From assembly GCF_003574675.1 (NCBI RefSeq), contig NZ_QOAZ01000006.1, positions 1-64,000 on the forward strand: 64,000 bases of DNA, written 5' to 3'. The translations under genes and the position numbers were made by a program. Every line of letters begins with the position of its first letter. Position 1 is the stretch's first letter. Shown here piece after piece: positions 19,144-30,802 of this stretch. This DNA comes from Azohydromonas sediminis (lineage in GTDB: Bacteria; Pseudomonadota; Gammaproteobacteria; Burkholderiales; Burkholderiaceae_C). The notes under the pieces are model-generated. The model did not search any database. It was not told the origin of the DNA and saw only the letters and a program-made list of their open reading frames with translations.

Positions 19144-19189
19144 TAGCAGGTATCTGCAGCCATGCCTCGACGGCAATAGTCGGCCGTCC
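19144..19189. promoter_or_regulatory. Candidate operator region ahead of the ModA-like/lig genes
   Basis: The 152-base gap between the SnoaL-like and ModA-like genes is the largest in the aromatic cluster. It contains the inverted repeat GCAG-GTAT-CTGC (19146-19157) and a CGAC-N7-GTCG pair (19168-19182). Both have the small-arm dyad form often bound by LysR regulators. No convincing -35/-10 pair is seen. It may mark an internal promoter for the lig genes. Confidence 0.3.
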
Positions 19190-19257
19190 CACAATCGCTC
19201 GCTCCTGGCGCGTCAGCCCCGCGCCGTGCCGACCCGCCCCTTGACCCCCGTCCGCTG

Positions 19258-19947
19258 ATGACCCCCGCGATCACCGGCATCTCGTCGATGGCCACCCGCC
19301 AGGTGCTGGCCGAACTGGCCGCCGCGTACCGTGCGCGCACCGGCGTCGCCATCGAGATCGAGTCCGTCGGCGGCGTCGATGCGGCCAAGCGCGTGGCGGC
19401 CGGCGAGCCGTTCGACGTCGTCGTGCTCGCGTCCGACGCGATCGCGAAGCTCGAAGCCGCCGGCGCCATCGTGCCCGGCAGTGCGACGCCGCTCGTGCGC
19501 TCGGCGGTCGCGATCGCGGTGCGCGCGGGTGCCCCGGCGCCCGACGTCGGCAGCGAGGAGGCGCTCCAGCGCGCCGTGCTCGCCGCGCGGACGATCGGCT
19601 ACTCGACGGGCCCGAGCGGCACCGCGCTGCTGCAGCTGTTCGAGCGCTGGGGCGTGGCCGACGCGCTGCGCGCGCGCGTCGTGCAGGCGCCGCCGGGTGT
19701 GCCGGTGGGCACGCTGGTCGCGCGCGGCGACGTCGAGCTCGGCTTCCAACAGTACAGCGAGCTGATGAACGTCGACGGCATCCAGGTGCTGGGCACGATG
19801 CCGCCGGGCACCGAGATCGTCACCGTCTTCACCGGCGCGGTGTGCACCGCGTCGAGGCAGCCCGACGCGGTGCGCGCGCTGCTCGACTTCATGCGCTCGC
19901 CCGCGGCTGCCGACGCGAAGCGCCGCCACGGCATGGAACCGGCGTGA
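19258..19947 (+). CDS. ModA-like substrate-binding-fold protein without signal peptide
   Basis: The 229-residue protein has the fold of molybdate/tungstate-type binding proteins (ITGISSMATRQVLAELAAAYRARTG, GEPFDVVVLASDAIAKLEAAG, GYSTGPSGTALLQLFERWGV, FTGAVCTAS). It starts directly at the mature domain. The frame upstream reaches a TAG at 19177 without any ATG, GTG or TTG, so a signal peptide is not encoded. It is therefore probably cytoplasmic. Related leaderless proteins occur in proteobacterial aromatic gene clusters, where the function is unclear. No Shine-Dalgarno sequence precedes the ATG. Confidence 0.75.
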   Translation: MTPAITGISSMATRQVLAELAAAYRARTGVAIEIESVGGVDAAKRVAAGEPFDVVVLASDAIAKLEAAGAIVPGSATPLVRSAVAIAVRAGAPAPDVGSEEALQRAVLAARTIGYSTGPSGTALLQLFERWGVADALRARVVQAPPGVPVGTLVARGDVELGFQQYSELMNVDGIQVLGTMPPGTEIVTVFTGAVCTASRQPDAVRALLDFMRSPAAADAKRRHGMEPA

Positions 19948-19969
19948 CCCCTTTCCCACGGAGCCCCCG

Positions 19970-20995
19970 ATGATCATCGACTGCCACGGCCACTACACGA
20001 CGGCGCCCAAGGCGCTCGAGACCTGGCGCAACCAGCAGATCGCCGGCATCAAGGACCCGGCCGTGATGCCGAAGGCCGCCGACCTGCGCATCTCCGACGA
20101 CGAGATCCGCGAGTCGATCGAGACGAACCAGCTCGCGAAGATGCGCGAGCGCGGCAGCGACCTGACGATCTTCAGCCCGCGCGCGAGCTTCATGGCGCAC
20201 CACATCGGCGACGTCGCGGTCAGCTCGACGTGGGCCGCGATCTGCAACGAGCTGGTCCACCGCGTCGCGACGCTGTTTCCCGACCACTTCATCGGCTGCG
20301 CGATGCTGCCGCAGTCGCCCGGCGTCGACCCGGCGACCTGCATCCCCGAGCTCGAGAAGTGCGTCAAGGAGTACGGCTTCGTCGCGATCAACCTGAACCC
20401 CGACCCGTCGGGCGGGCATTGGACGAGCCCGCCGCTGACCGACCGCCACTGGTACCCGATCTACGAGAAGATGGTCGAGTACGACATCCCGGCGATGATC
20501 CACGTCAGCACGTCGTGCAACGCGTGCTTCCACACCACCGGCGCGCACTACATCAACGCCGACACGACGGCGGTGATGCAGCTGATCCAGGGCGACCTGT
20601 TCAAGGACTTCCCGACGCTGCGCTTCGTGATCCCGCACGGCGGCGGCGCGGCGCCGTACCACTGGGGCCGCTACCGCGGCCTCGCGCAGGAGCTGAAGAA
20701 GCCGCTGCTCGCGGACCACCTGCTCGGCAACGTGTTCTTCGACACCTGCGTCTACCACCAGCCCGGCATCGACCTGCTGACGCGCGTGATCCCGATCGAC
20801 AACATCCTGTTCGCCAGCGAGATGATCGGCGCGGTGCGCGGCATCGACCCCGAGACGGGCCACCACTTCGACGACACCAAGCGCTACATCGAGGCCGCCC
20901 GGATCGACCCCGAGGCGCGCCACAAGATCTACGAGGGCAACGCGCGCCGCGTCTACCCGCGGCTCGACGCCGCGCTGAAGGCGCGCGGCCTCTGA
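19970..20995 (+). CDS. ligJ: 4-oxalomesaconate hydratase
   Basis: LigJ hydrates 4-oxalomesaconate to 4-carboxy-4-hydroxy-2-oxoadipate in the protocatechuate 4,5-cleavage pathway. The 341-residue amidohydrolase-superfamily protein begins MIIDCHGHYTTAPKALETWR, keeps the metal-binding HGH (6-8) and has the LigJ/decarboxylase-type IPHGGGAAPYHWGRYRG segment near residue 220. Length and motifs match LigJ/PmdE of Sphingobium and Comamonas. It is followed by ligK after 18 bases. It acts in the cytoplasm. Confidence 0.92.
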   Translation: MIIDCHGHYTTAPKALETWRNQQIAGIKDPAVMPKAADLRISDDEIRESIETNQLAKMRERGSDLTIFSPRASFMAHHIGDVAVSSTWAAICNELVHRVATLFPDHFIGCAMLPQSPGVDPATCIPELEKCVKEYGFVAINLNPDPSGGHWTSPPLTDRHWYPIYEKMVEYDIPAMIHVSTSCNACFHTTGAHYINADTTAVMQLIQGDLFKDFPTLRFVIPHGGGAAPYHWGRYRGLAQELKKPLLADHLLGNVFFDTCVYHQPGIDLLTRVIPIDNILFASEMIGAVRGIDPETGHHFDDTKRYIEAARIDPEARHKIYEGNARRVYPRLDAALKARGL

Positions 20996-21013
20996 CCACG
21001 AGGACCAACCACC

Positions 21014-21697
21014 ATGTACCAACTCGGCATCGTCAAGCGCCACATCACGCGCGCCGACCCGGCCGCCGTCGAGGCGCTGTCGCGCTTCGGGGTGGCCACC
21101 GTCCACGAGGCGATGGGCCGCGTCGGCCTGATGCAGCCGTACATGCGCCCGATCTACGGTGGCGCGCACCTGTGCGGCACCGCCGTCACCGTGCTGCTGC
21201 ACCCGGGCGACAACTGGATGATGCACGTCGTCGCCGAGCAGATCCGCCCGGGCGACGTGGTCGTCGCCGCCGTCACCGCCGAGTGCACCGACGGCTTCTT
21301 CGGCGACCTGCTCGCGACGTCGTTCCGCGCCCAGGGCGCCAAGGGCCTCGTGATCGACGCCGGCGTGCGCGACGTGAAGGACCTGACCGCGATGCAGTTC
21401 CCGGTGTGGAGCAAGGCGATCAGCGCCAAGGGCACGATCAAGGCCACGCTCGGCTCGGTCAACGTGCCGGTCGTGTGCGCCGGCGCGCTCGTCCAGCCGG
21501 GCGACGTCGTGCTCGCCGACGACGACGGCGTCGTCGTCGTGCCGGCCGCGCTCGCCGCGCAGACCGCCGAAGCCGCGGCCAAGCGCGAGGCCAGCGAGGC
21601 CGACAAGCGCGAGAAGCTGGCCGCCGGCGTGCTCGGGCTGGACATGTACAACATGCGCCCGGCGCTCGAGAAGGCCGGCCTGAAGTACGTCGACTGA
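21014..21697 (+). CDS. ligK: 4-carboxy-4-hydroxy-2-oxoadipate aldolase/oxaloacetate decarboxylase
   Basis: LigK cleaves 4-carboxy-4-hydroxy-2-oxoadipate to pyruvate and oxaloacetate. The 227-residue class II aldolase of the RraA fold shows [21 protein letters not shown] followed by Arg119-Asp120, the metal and substrate-binding pair of HMG/CHA aldolases. The C-terminus has the usual [14 protein letters not shown] stretch. It fits between ligJ and an oxidoreductase gene whose ATG overlaps its stop (TGATG). Members also decarboxylate oxaloacetate. Confidence 0.93.
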   Translation: MYQLGIVKRHITRADPAAVEALSRFGVATVHEAMGRVGLMQPYMRPIYGGAHLCGTAVTVLLHPGDNWMMHVVAEQIRPGDVVVAAVTAECTDGFFGDLLATSFRAQGAKGLVIDAGVRDVKDLTAMQFPVWSKAISAKGTIKATLGSVNVPVVCAGALVQPGDVVLADDDGVVVVPAALAAQTAEAAAKREASEADKREKLAAGVLGLDMYNMRPALEKAGLKYVD

Positions 21698-22623
21698 TGG
21701 ACGCGGACGCCAAGCGCTGGCGCGTCGGCCTCGTCGGCTACGGCGAGGTCGGCCGCATCGTCGCCGAGGACCTGCGTGTGCAGGGCGTCGCCGTCGCCGC
21801 GTACGACGTCAAGCTCGACGACGCGCGCGGCAACGCGATGCGCGGCCACGCGGCCGAACACGGCGTCGTGCTCGCGGCGTCGCACGCGGCGCTGGCCGCG
21901 CAGTGCGACCTCGTGATCTCGGCCGTCACCGCAAGCCAGGCCGTTGCGGTCGCGCGGGCCATCGCCCCGGCGCTGCGCGCCGGCACCTTCGTGCTCGACC
22001 TCAACTCGGCCTCGCCCGGCGCCAAGATCGACGCTGCACGCACCGTCGACGCCGCGGGCGGCCGCTACGTCGAGGGCGCCGTGATGACGTCGGTGCCGCC
22101 GTACCGCATCAAGGTGCCGACGATCCTCGGCGGCCCGCACGCGGCCGCGCTCGCGCCGGCGCTCGCGGCGCTGGGCTTCGCCGGCTGCAAGGTCGGCAGC
22201 GACCGGCTCGGCGTCGCGTCGGCGTCGAAGATGTGCCGCAGCGTGATGATCAAGGGCCTCGAGGCGATGGTCATCGAGAGCTTCACGACGGCGCGCCACT
22301 ACGGCGTCGAGGACGCCGTGATCGCGTCGCTGCACGAAACCTTCCCCGGCATCGACTGGGAGAAGCAGGCGGCCTACTTCTTCCAGCGCGTCATCGAGCA
22401 CGGGCGCCGCCGCGCCGAAGAGATGCGCGAAGTCGCGCAGACGGTACGCGAGGCCGGGCTCGAGCCGTGGTCGGCCGCCGGCACCGCCGAGCGCCAGGCC
22501 TGGGTCGCCGATGCGGCCGACGCCGGCTGGTTCGGTGTGCGTGGCACACCGGGCTTTGCGCGCAGCGCCGACTGGCGCACCGAAGCCGACCGCATCCTCG
22601 CCCACCTGAAGCCGAAGGACTGA
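21697..22623 (+). CDS. NAD(P)-dependent oxidoreductase, 6-phosphogluconate dehydrogenase-like (DUF1932)
   Basis: The 308-residue protein has an N-terminal Rossmann domain (VGLVGYGEVGRIVAEDL) related to beta-hydroxyacid dehydrogenases and a C-terminal helical domain of the DUF1932 type (ASKMCRSVMIKGLEAMVIESFTTARHYGV). The lysine in the SKMCRS region takes the place of the catalytic Lys of this superfamily. It is embedded between ligK and ligI with a 1-base overlap and a 4-base gap, so it must be part of the pathway unit. It is not one of the textbook 4,5-cleavage enzymes. Reduction or oxidation of a hydroxy/oxo-dicarboxylate intermediate is possible. Confidence 0.8.
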   Translation: MDADAKRWRVGLVGYGEVGRIVAEDLRVQGVAVAAYDVKLDDARGNAMRGHAAEHGVVLAASHAALAAQCDLVISAVTASQAVAVARAIAPALRAGTFVLDLNSASPGAKIDAARTVDAAGGRYVEGAVMTSVPPYRIKVPTILGGPHAAALAPALAALGFAGCKVGSDRLGVASASKMCRSVMIKGLEAMVIESFTTARHYGVEDAVIASLHETFPGIDWEKQAAYFFQRVIEHGRRRAEEMREVAQTVREAGLEPWSAAGTAERQAWVADAADAGWFGVRGTPGFARSADWRTEADRILAHLKPKD

Positions 22624-22627
22624 GACG

Positions 22628-23560
22628 ATGAGCAAGCCCACGACGGGCCCGTTCGAGAAGACCCCCGGCTGGCTCGACTGGTTCGACGGCCCGAGCCAGC
22701 CGCAGTTCAGGCTGCCGGCCGGCGCGGTCGACGCGCACTGCCACGTGTTCGGCCCCGGCGCCGTGTTCCCGTACGCGCCCGAGCGCAAGTACACGCCGTG
22801 CGACGCCAGCAAGGAGCAGCTGTTCGCGCTGCGCGACCACCTCGGCTTCGCGCGCAACGTGATCGTGCAGGCCACGTGCCACGGCGCCGACAACCGCGCG
22901 CTCGTCGACGCCTGCCTCGCATCGAACGGCAGGGCGCGCGGCGTGGCCACGGTGCGGCGCAGCGTGACCGACGACGAGCTGCAGCGGCTGCACGCGGCCG
23001 GCGTGCGCGGCGTGCGCTTCAACTTCGTCAAGCGGCTCGTCGACTTCACGCCGAAGGACGAGCTGATGGAGATCGCCGCGCGCATCGCCCGGCTCGACTG
23101 GCACGTCGTCGTCTACTTCGAGGCGCCCGACCTGCCCGAGCTGTGGGACTTCTTCACCGCACTGCCGACCACCGTCGTCGTCGACCACATGGGCCGGCCC
23201 GACGTGTCCAAGCCGGTCGACGGTCCCGAGTTCGCGCTGTTCCTGAAGTTCATGCGCGAGCACCCGAACGTGTGGAGCAAGGTCAGCTGCCCCGAGCGCC
23301 TTTCCAAGAGCGGTCCACCGGCGCTGCATGGCGAGCGTGCCCCCTACCGCGACGTCGTGCCGTTCGCGCGCCGCATCGTCGAGACCTTCCCCGACCGCGT
23401 GCTGTGGGGCACCGACTGGCCGCACCCGAACCTGAAGGACCACATGCCCGACGACGGGCTGCTGGTCGACTTCATCCCGCACATCGCGCCCACGCCCGAA
23501 CTGCAGCGCAAGCTGCTGGTCGACAACCCGATGCGCCTGTACTGGCCCGAGGAGGTCTGA
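22628..23560 (+). CDS. ligI: 2-pyrone-4,6-dicarboxylate hydrolase
   Basis: LigI opens the lactone 2-pyrone-4,6-dicarboxylate to 4-oxalomesaconate. The 310-residue amidohydrolase has AVDAHCHVFGPG (His37, His39), a conserved VRFNFVKRLVD segment and the catalytic Asp region WGTDWPHPNLKDHMP. Members act without a bound metal, consistent with the reduced metal site. It precedes ligA by 5 bases. The product feeds ligJ upstream in the same unit. Confidence 0.93.
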   Translation: MSKPTTGPFEKTPGWLDWFDGPSQPQFRLPAGAVDAHCHVFGPGAVFPYAPERKYTPCDASKEQLFALRDHLGFARNVIVQATCHGADNRALVDACLASNGRARGVATVRRSVTDDELQRLHAAGVRGVRFNFVKRLVDFTPKDELMEIAARIARLDWHVVVYFEAPDLPELWDFFTALPTTVVVDHMGRPDVSKPVDGPEFALFLKFMREHPNVWSKVSCPERLSKSGPPALHGERAPYRDVVPFARRIVETFPDRVLWGTDWPHPNLKDHMPDDGLLVDFIPHIAPTPELQRKLLVDNPMRLYWPEEV

Positions 23561-23565
23561 GCCCC

Positions 23566-24883
<1,318 letters not shown>

Positions 24884-24884
24884 C

Positions 24885-25850
24885 ATGACCCTCAACGTGG
24901 CGCTGGCCGGTGCCGGTGCGTTCGGCATCAAGCATCTGGACGGCATCAAGAACATCCCCGACGTCAAGGTCGTCTCCGTCGTCGGCCGCGAGCTGGCCAA
25001 GACGCAGGAGGTCGCCGACAAGTACGGCATCCCGCACGTCGCGACCGACCTCGCCGAGAGCCTGAAGATCAAGGAGGTCGACGCCGTCATCCTGTGCACG
25101 CCGACGCAGCTGCACGCCGCGCAGGCGCTGGCGTGCCTCGACGCGGGCAAGCACGTGCAGGTCGAGATCCCGCTGTGCGACCGCCTCGCCGACGGCGAGC
25201 AGGTCGTGCAGCGGCAGAAGGAGACCGGGCTGGTCGCGATGTGCGGCCACACGCGGCGCTTCAACCCGAGCCACCAGTGGGTGCGCCGCAAGATCGTCGC
25301 CGGCGAGTTCCACATCCAGCAGATGGACGTGCAGACCTACTTCTTCCGCCGCACGAACACCAACGCGCTCGGCCAGCCGCGCAGCTGGACCGACCACCTG
25401 CTGTGGCACCACGCGGCGCACACGGTCGACCTCTTCGCGTACCAGACGATGAGCCCGATCGTGAAGGCCAACGCGATCCAGGGCCCGATCCACCCGACGC
25501 TGGGCATCGCGATGGACATGTCGATCCAGCTCAAGGCGGCCAACGGCGCGATCTGCACGCTGAGCCTGTCGTTCAACAACGACGGGCCGCTGGGCACCTT
25601 CTTCCGCTACATCGGCGACAGCGGCACCTACATCGCGCGCTACGACGACCTCGTGCAGTCGCACAGCAAGGGTCCCGAGACGCCGGTGGACGTCTCGGGC
25701 GTGGACGTCTCGATGAACGGCATCGAACTGCAGGACCGCGAGTTCTTCGCCGCGATCCGCGAGCGGCGCGAGCCCAACGCGAGCGTCGCGCAGGTGCTGC
25801 CGTGCTACCAGGTGCTGCACCAGCTCGAGCAGCAGCTCGCGGCCGACTGA
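24885..25850 (+). CDS. ligC: 4-carboxy-2-hydroxymuconate-6-semialdehyde dehydrogenase
   Basis: LigC oxidises the hemiacetal form of the ring-cleavage product to 2-pyrone-4,6-dicarboxylate with NADP+. The 321-residue Gfo/Idh/MocA-family protein has a Rossmann start (VALAGAGAFGIKHLDGI), AVILCTPTQLHAAQAL, and the LigC-typical HTRRFNPSHQWVR and WHHAAHTVDLF segments. The last codons and stop are duplicated as a 14-base tandem repeat. It closes the catabolic set. Confidence 0.94.
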   Translation: MTLNVALAGAGAFGIKHLDGIKNIPDVKVVSVVGRELAKTQEVADKYGIPHVATDLAESLKIKEVDAVILCTPTQLHAAQALACLDAGKHVQVEIPLCDRLADGEQVVQRQKETGLVAMCGHTRRFNPSHQWVRRKIVAGEFHIQQMDVQTYFFRRTNTNALGQPRSWTDHLLWHHAAHTVDLFAYQTMSPIVKANAIQGPIHPTLGIAMDMSIQLKAANGAICTLSLSFNNDGPLGTFFRYIGDSGTYIARYDDLVQSHSKGPETPVDVSGVDVSMNGIELQDREFFAAIRERREPNASVAQVLPCYQVLHQLEQQLAAD

Positions 25851-25866
25851 GCGCGGCCGACTGAGC
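25839..25866 (+). repeat. 14-bp tandem duplication across the ligC stop codon
   Basis: GCGGCCGACTGAGC occurs twice head to tail (25839-25852 and 25853-25866). The first copy encodes the final Ala-Ala/Asp and the stop of ligC; the second repeats the stop just outside the gene. It looks like a recent slippage duplication and does not alter the protein. Confidence 0.85.
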
Positions 25867-25910
25867 GCGCCCGCCCCCGACCGACCCCACGACGACAGGA
25901 GCCCTTCCCG

Positions 25911-26912
25911 ATGACCCGTCCGACCCCGCGCGATGCGTCGCGCCGCCGCCTCGTCGCCGCCGCCGCCGCGCTGCCGGTGATTGCCGCGCTGCCGCACACC
26001 GCGCGCGCGCAGGCGCGCTTTCCCGAGCGGCCGATCACGATCGTCGTGCCGTTCGGCCCCGGCGGCATCGCCGACCTGACGGCGCGCGCCGTCGGCGAGC
26101 ACATGGCCACGACGCTCGGGCAGTCGGTCGTCATCGACAACAAGCCCAGCGCCGGCGGCATCGTCGCCGCGCAGGCCGTGACCTCGGCCAGGCCCGACGG
26201 CCACACGCTGCTGCTGATGAGCAACGCCAACGCGGTCAGCGTCGGGCTGTTCAAGAAGCTGCCGTACGACCCGGTCAAGGACTTCGCGCCGGTGGGCACG
26301 CTCGGCTACTTCGACCTCGGCATCTTCGTGCCGGCCAAGTCGCGCTTCGCGACGCTCGCCGACATGGTCGCGTTCGCGAAGGCCAACCCGGGCAAGCTCA
26401 ACGTCGGCACGATCGCGATCGGCAGCACGCAGCACCTGTCGGCCAAGCTGTTCGAGACGGTGGCCGGCATCGACGCGCTCGTCGTGCCGTACAAGGCCAG
26501 CCCGGCGGTGCTCACGGCGCTGCGCGCCGGCGAGATCGACGTCGCGTTCGAGATCGTCGGGCCGATGATGCCGCAGGTCAGCGCCGGCGCCGTCAAGGCG
26601 CTGGCCGTCACGTCGAGCCAGCGCAACGCCGCGCTGCCCGAGGTGCCCACCGTCGCGCAGGCCGGCGTGCCCGGCTACGACGTCGCGTCGTGGAATGCGC
26701 TCGCGGCGCCGGCGGGCACGCCGGCGGCGGTGATCGACGCGCTGAACAAGGCCGCGCGCGAGGCGATCGCCGCGCCGTCGGTGCGCGAGAAGCTCGGCAA
26801 GCTCGGCATGCGGCTGGCCGCGAGCTCGCCGGCCGAGCTGCAGGCGCTGCTGACGAGCGAGATCAAGCGCTGGGGCGACGTGATCCGCGCGGCGAAGATC
26901 GAACCCGAATGA
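25911..26912 (+). CDS. Tripartite tricarboxylate transporter-type binding protein (Bug/TctC family)
   Basis: The 333-residue periplasmic binding protein has a twin-arginine-like leader (ASRRRLVAAAAALPVIAALP, cleavage near ARAQ) and the Bug family fold (FPERPITIVVPFGPGGIADLTARAVGEHM). There are no TctA or TctB genes next to it; the only tctBA set in the window lies near 44 kb. Orphan Bug proteins are common in Burkholderiales. Location after ligC suggests it binds an aromatic or dicarboxylic acid. An ACAGGAG ribosome-binding site precedes it. Confidence 0.9.
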   Translation: MTRPTPRDASRRRLVAAAAALPVIAALPHTARAQARFPERPITIVVPFGPGGIADLTARAVGEHMATTLGQSVVIDNKPSAGGIVAAQAVTSARPDGHTLLLMSNANAVSVGLFKKLPYDPVKDFAPVGTLGYFDLGIFVPAKSRFATLADMVAFAKANPGKLNVGTIAIGSTQHLSAKLFETVAGIDALVVPYKASPAVLTALRAGEIDVAFEIVGPMMPQVSAGAVKALAVTSSQRNAALPEVPTVAQAGVPGYDVASWNALAAPAGTPAAVIDALNKAAREAIAAPSVREKLGKLGMRLAASSPAELQALLTSEIKRWGDVIRAAKIEPE

Positions 26913-26981
26913 ACCGGCGCCACCGGTGAGCGTGTGCGGCCCCGCGCCGCGGCGTGTTCGTTGCGCCCCCAGAATCGCGCC

Positions 26982-27956
26982 ATGTCGTCTGCTGCCGCTG
27001 GCCGTCGAGCGCCCGTGCCGCCGACACGCGCGCGCGGCGGCGTGCCCGCGTTCGCCTTGTACGGGGAACCGGGTGACCCGGTGCCCGCCGGCGGCGAGAT
27101 GCTGCACATCGAGCCGATCCAGTCGCGCAGCCGGCTGTACCACTGGGAGATCGACGCCCACGTGCACCGCGGGCTGTACCAGGTGGTGTGGGTCCAGCGC
27201 GGCCACGCCGACGTGGACCTCGACGAATCGCACGGCCGCTGCGACGCACCGGCGGCCATCGTGATCCCACCCGGCGTCGTGCACGCGTTCCGCTTCGCGC
27301 CCGAGACCGACGGTTTCGTGCTGACGATGGGCCCGCGCTCGCTCGTCGAGGGCGACCTGCCCGCCGCCGGCGAGGCGCTGCACACGCTGTTCGCCGCGCC
27401 GCGCGTGCTCGCGTTCGACGCGCAGGCCCCCGACACGCAGCGCACCGCGGCGCTGCTCGACGCGCTGCTGGCCGAGTTCCGTGCGCCGGGCACGGCCGGG
27501 GCGCCGGTGCCGGTGTGGCTCGCGCGTGCGGCCGTGTGGCGGCTGGCGCAGCTGACCGCACAGGCGCAGCGCGACGCGCGCCCCGAGCGCGGCCGCGCGC
27601 GCCCCGAGCGCGGCCGCGCGCGCCCGCACCGCGCGCTGTTCGCGCGCTTCCTCGCGCTCGTCGAGGCGCACCACCTCGAGCACTGGCCGGTGAGCCGCTA
27701 CGCGTCGCAGCTGGGCCTGTCGCCGGCGCGGCTGAACCGCCTCGCGCGCGCCGAGACCGGATTGAGCGCGCAGGCCGTCGTGCACGACCGCCTGCTGCGC
27801 GAAGCGTGCCGGCGTCTCGTCTACGTCGCGGCGCCGGTGTCGCGGCTGGCTTTCGAGCTCGGCTTCGACGACCCGGCCTACTTCAGCCGCTTCTTCAAGC
27901 GCGGCACCGGGCTGGCGCCGAGCGCGTACCGCGAGCGACACGCCACGCCGCACTGA
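26982..27956 (+). CDS. AraC-type regulator (PobR-like)
   Basis: The 324-residue protein has an N-terminal cupin-like sensing domain (about 35-130: HRGLYQVVWVQRGHADVDLD, AIVIPPGVVHAFRF) and a C-terminal AraC double HTH (about 230-320: YASQLGLSPARLNRLARAETG, VSRLAFELGFDDPAYFSRFFKRGTG). The layout matches AraC-type regulators of 4-hydroxybenzoate hydroxylase genes. No pobA is present in the window. The linker carries a duplicated seven-residue unit. It probably controls the lig unit or a distant hydroxylase gene. Confidence 0.88.
   Translation: MSSAAAGRRAPVPPTRARGGVPAFALYGEPGDPVPAGGEMLHIEPIQSRSRLYHWEIDAHVHRGLYQVVWVQRGHADVDLDESHGRCDAPAAIVIPPGVVHAFRFAPETDGFVLTMGPRSLVEGDLPAAGEALHTLFAAPRVLAFDAQAPDTQRTAALLDALLAEFRAPGTAGAPVPVWLARAAVWRLAQLTAQAQRDARPERGRARPERGRARPHRALFARFLALVEAHHLEHWPVSRYASQLGLSPARLNRLARAETGLSAQAVVHDRLLREACRRLVYVAAPVSRLAFELGFDDPAYFSRFFKRGTGLAPSAYRERHATPH
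27578..27619 (+). repeat. In-frame 21-bp tandem repeat in the AraC linker
   Basis: Two exact 21-base copies (27578-27598 and 27599-27619) encode the unit RPERGRA twice, between the sensing and HTH domains. Each copy contains GCGGCCGC. Being a multiple of three it keeps the frame and lengthens a basic linker. It probably arose by slippage and its copy number may vary between strains. Confidence 0.9.
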
Positions 27957-27965
27957 CACGCCGGC

Positions 27966-28877
27966 TCAGCCGGCCTCGCGCGCCCACCAGCGGTCGGGAA
28001 ACTGGCCCTGCAGCCAGTCGACGAAGCCGCGCACCTTGGTCGGCACCAGCTTCGGCGACGTGTAGACGGCGTGGATCTCCTGCACCGGCAGCGTCCAGTC
28101 GGTCAGCAGCGGCTGCACGGCGCCGTCGCGCACCGACGCGTGCGCGACGTACCACGGCAGCACGGCCAGGCCCATGCCGGCGCGCGTCGCCGCGAGGATC
28201 GCCGACAGGTTGTTGCTGCGCAGCGGCCCGCGCACCGGCACCTGCAGCGTGCGCCCGTCGGCACCGCTGAAGTGCCAGCGCTCGTCGCCCTGCACGCTGC
28301 TGTAGATCAGCGCGTCGTGCTGCGCGAGTTCACCGGGGTGCGCCGGGGTGCCGCGCCGCGCGAGGTACGCCGGCGCGGCGACGAGCACCCACGGGTTGAC
28401 GCCGAGGTAGCGCGCGCCGAGCTGCGAGTCGGCGAGCCGTCCCATGCGGATCGCGAGGTCGATGCCCTGCTCGACGAGGTTGACGTAGCGGTCGTCGAAG
28501 CCGAGGTCGACCTGCAGCCCCGGGTGCTGCTGCATGAAGCGCAGCACCAGCGGCGTCAGCACGCGCCGGCCGAACGCGACCGACGTGCTGATGCGCAGCA
28601 CCCCCTGCACGCGCGAGGCCATCAGCGACGCGAGGCTGTCGGCCTCGTCGAGCTCGTGCGCGATCGCCTTGCACTTGTCGTAGTACGCCGCGCCGACCTC
28701 GGTCGGCGTCACACCGCGCGTGCTGCGGTGGAACAGCCGCGCCCCGAGCTTGGCTTCGAGCGCGGCGACATGCTTCGTCGCGGTCGGCTGCGTGATGCCG
28801 AGGTCGGCCGCGGCGCGGCTGAAGCTGCCGGTCTCGACGACGCGGATGAACAGCCGGATGCCAGTGACGCGGTCCAT
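27966..28877 (-). CDS. LysR-type regulator of the glyoxylate operon
   Basis: The 303-residue LysR protein starts at MDRVTGIRLFIRVVETGSFSRAA, has the HTH DLGITQPTATKHVAALEAKLG and the CrgA-like effector domain. It is divergent from gcl across 123 bases that contain a 15-bp dyad, so control of gcl-hyi-glxR-ttuD is likely. Its stop lies only 9 bases from the stop of the convergent AraC gene. The ligand is unknown. In other bacteria glyoxylate operons respond to glyoxylate or allantoin through unrelated regulators. Confidence 0.88.
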   Translation of the reverse strand: MDRVTGIRLFIRVVETGSFSRAAADLGITQPTATKHVAALEAKLGARLFHRSTRGVTPTEVGAAYYDKCKAIAHELDEADSLASLMASRVQGVLRISTSVAFGRRVLTPLVLRFMQQHPGLQVDLGFDDRYVNLVEQGIDLAIRMGRLADSQLGARYLGVNPWVLVAAPAYLARRGTPAHPGELAQHDALIYSSVQGDERWHFSGADGRTLQVPVRGPLRSNNLSAILAATRAGMGLAVLPWYVAHASVRDGAVQPLLTDWTLPVQEIHAVYTSPKLVPTKVRGFVDWLQGQFPDRWWAREAG

Positions 28878-28897
28878 GGCGCATCGTAGCGTCAGCC

Positions 28898-28912
28898 ATT
28901 CCACCACGGAAT
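28898..28912. promoter_or_regulatory. LysR-box candidate between LysR and gcl
   Basis: ATTCC-ACCAC-GGAAT is a perfect 5-bp dyad with a T-N11-A core, the standard LysR-binding form. It lies 21 bases upstream of the LysR start and 89 bases before gcl, in the middle of the divergent promoter region. It is the only strong dyad in this gap. Confidence 0.65.
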
Positions 28913-29000
28913 AGCAGCTCTGCCCGCCGTGGCGTTCCGTTGCCGCGCGCGCGCCGCGACGATCGCACCCGTCCGTTCCACAGGCTCGAAGGAGACGCTC

Positions 29001-30791
<1,791 letters not shown>

Positions 30792-30802
30792 AGGAGACGA
30801 CG

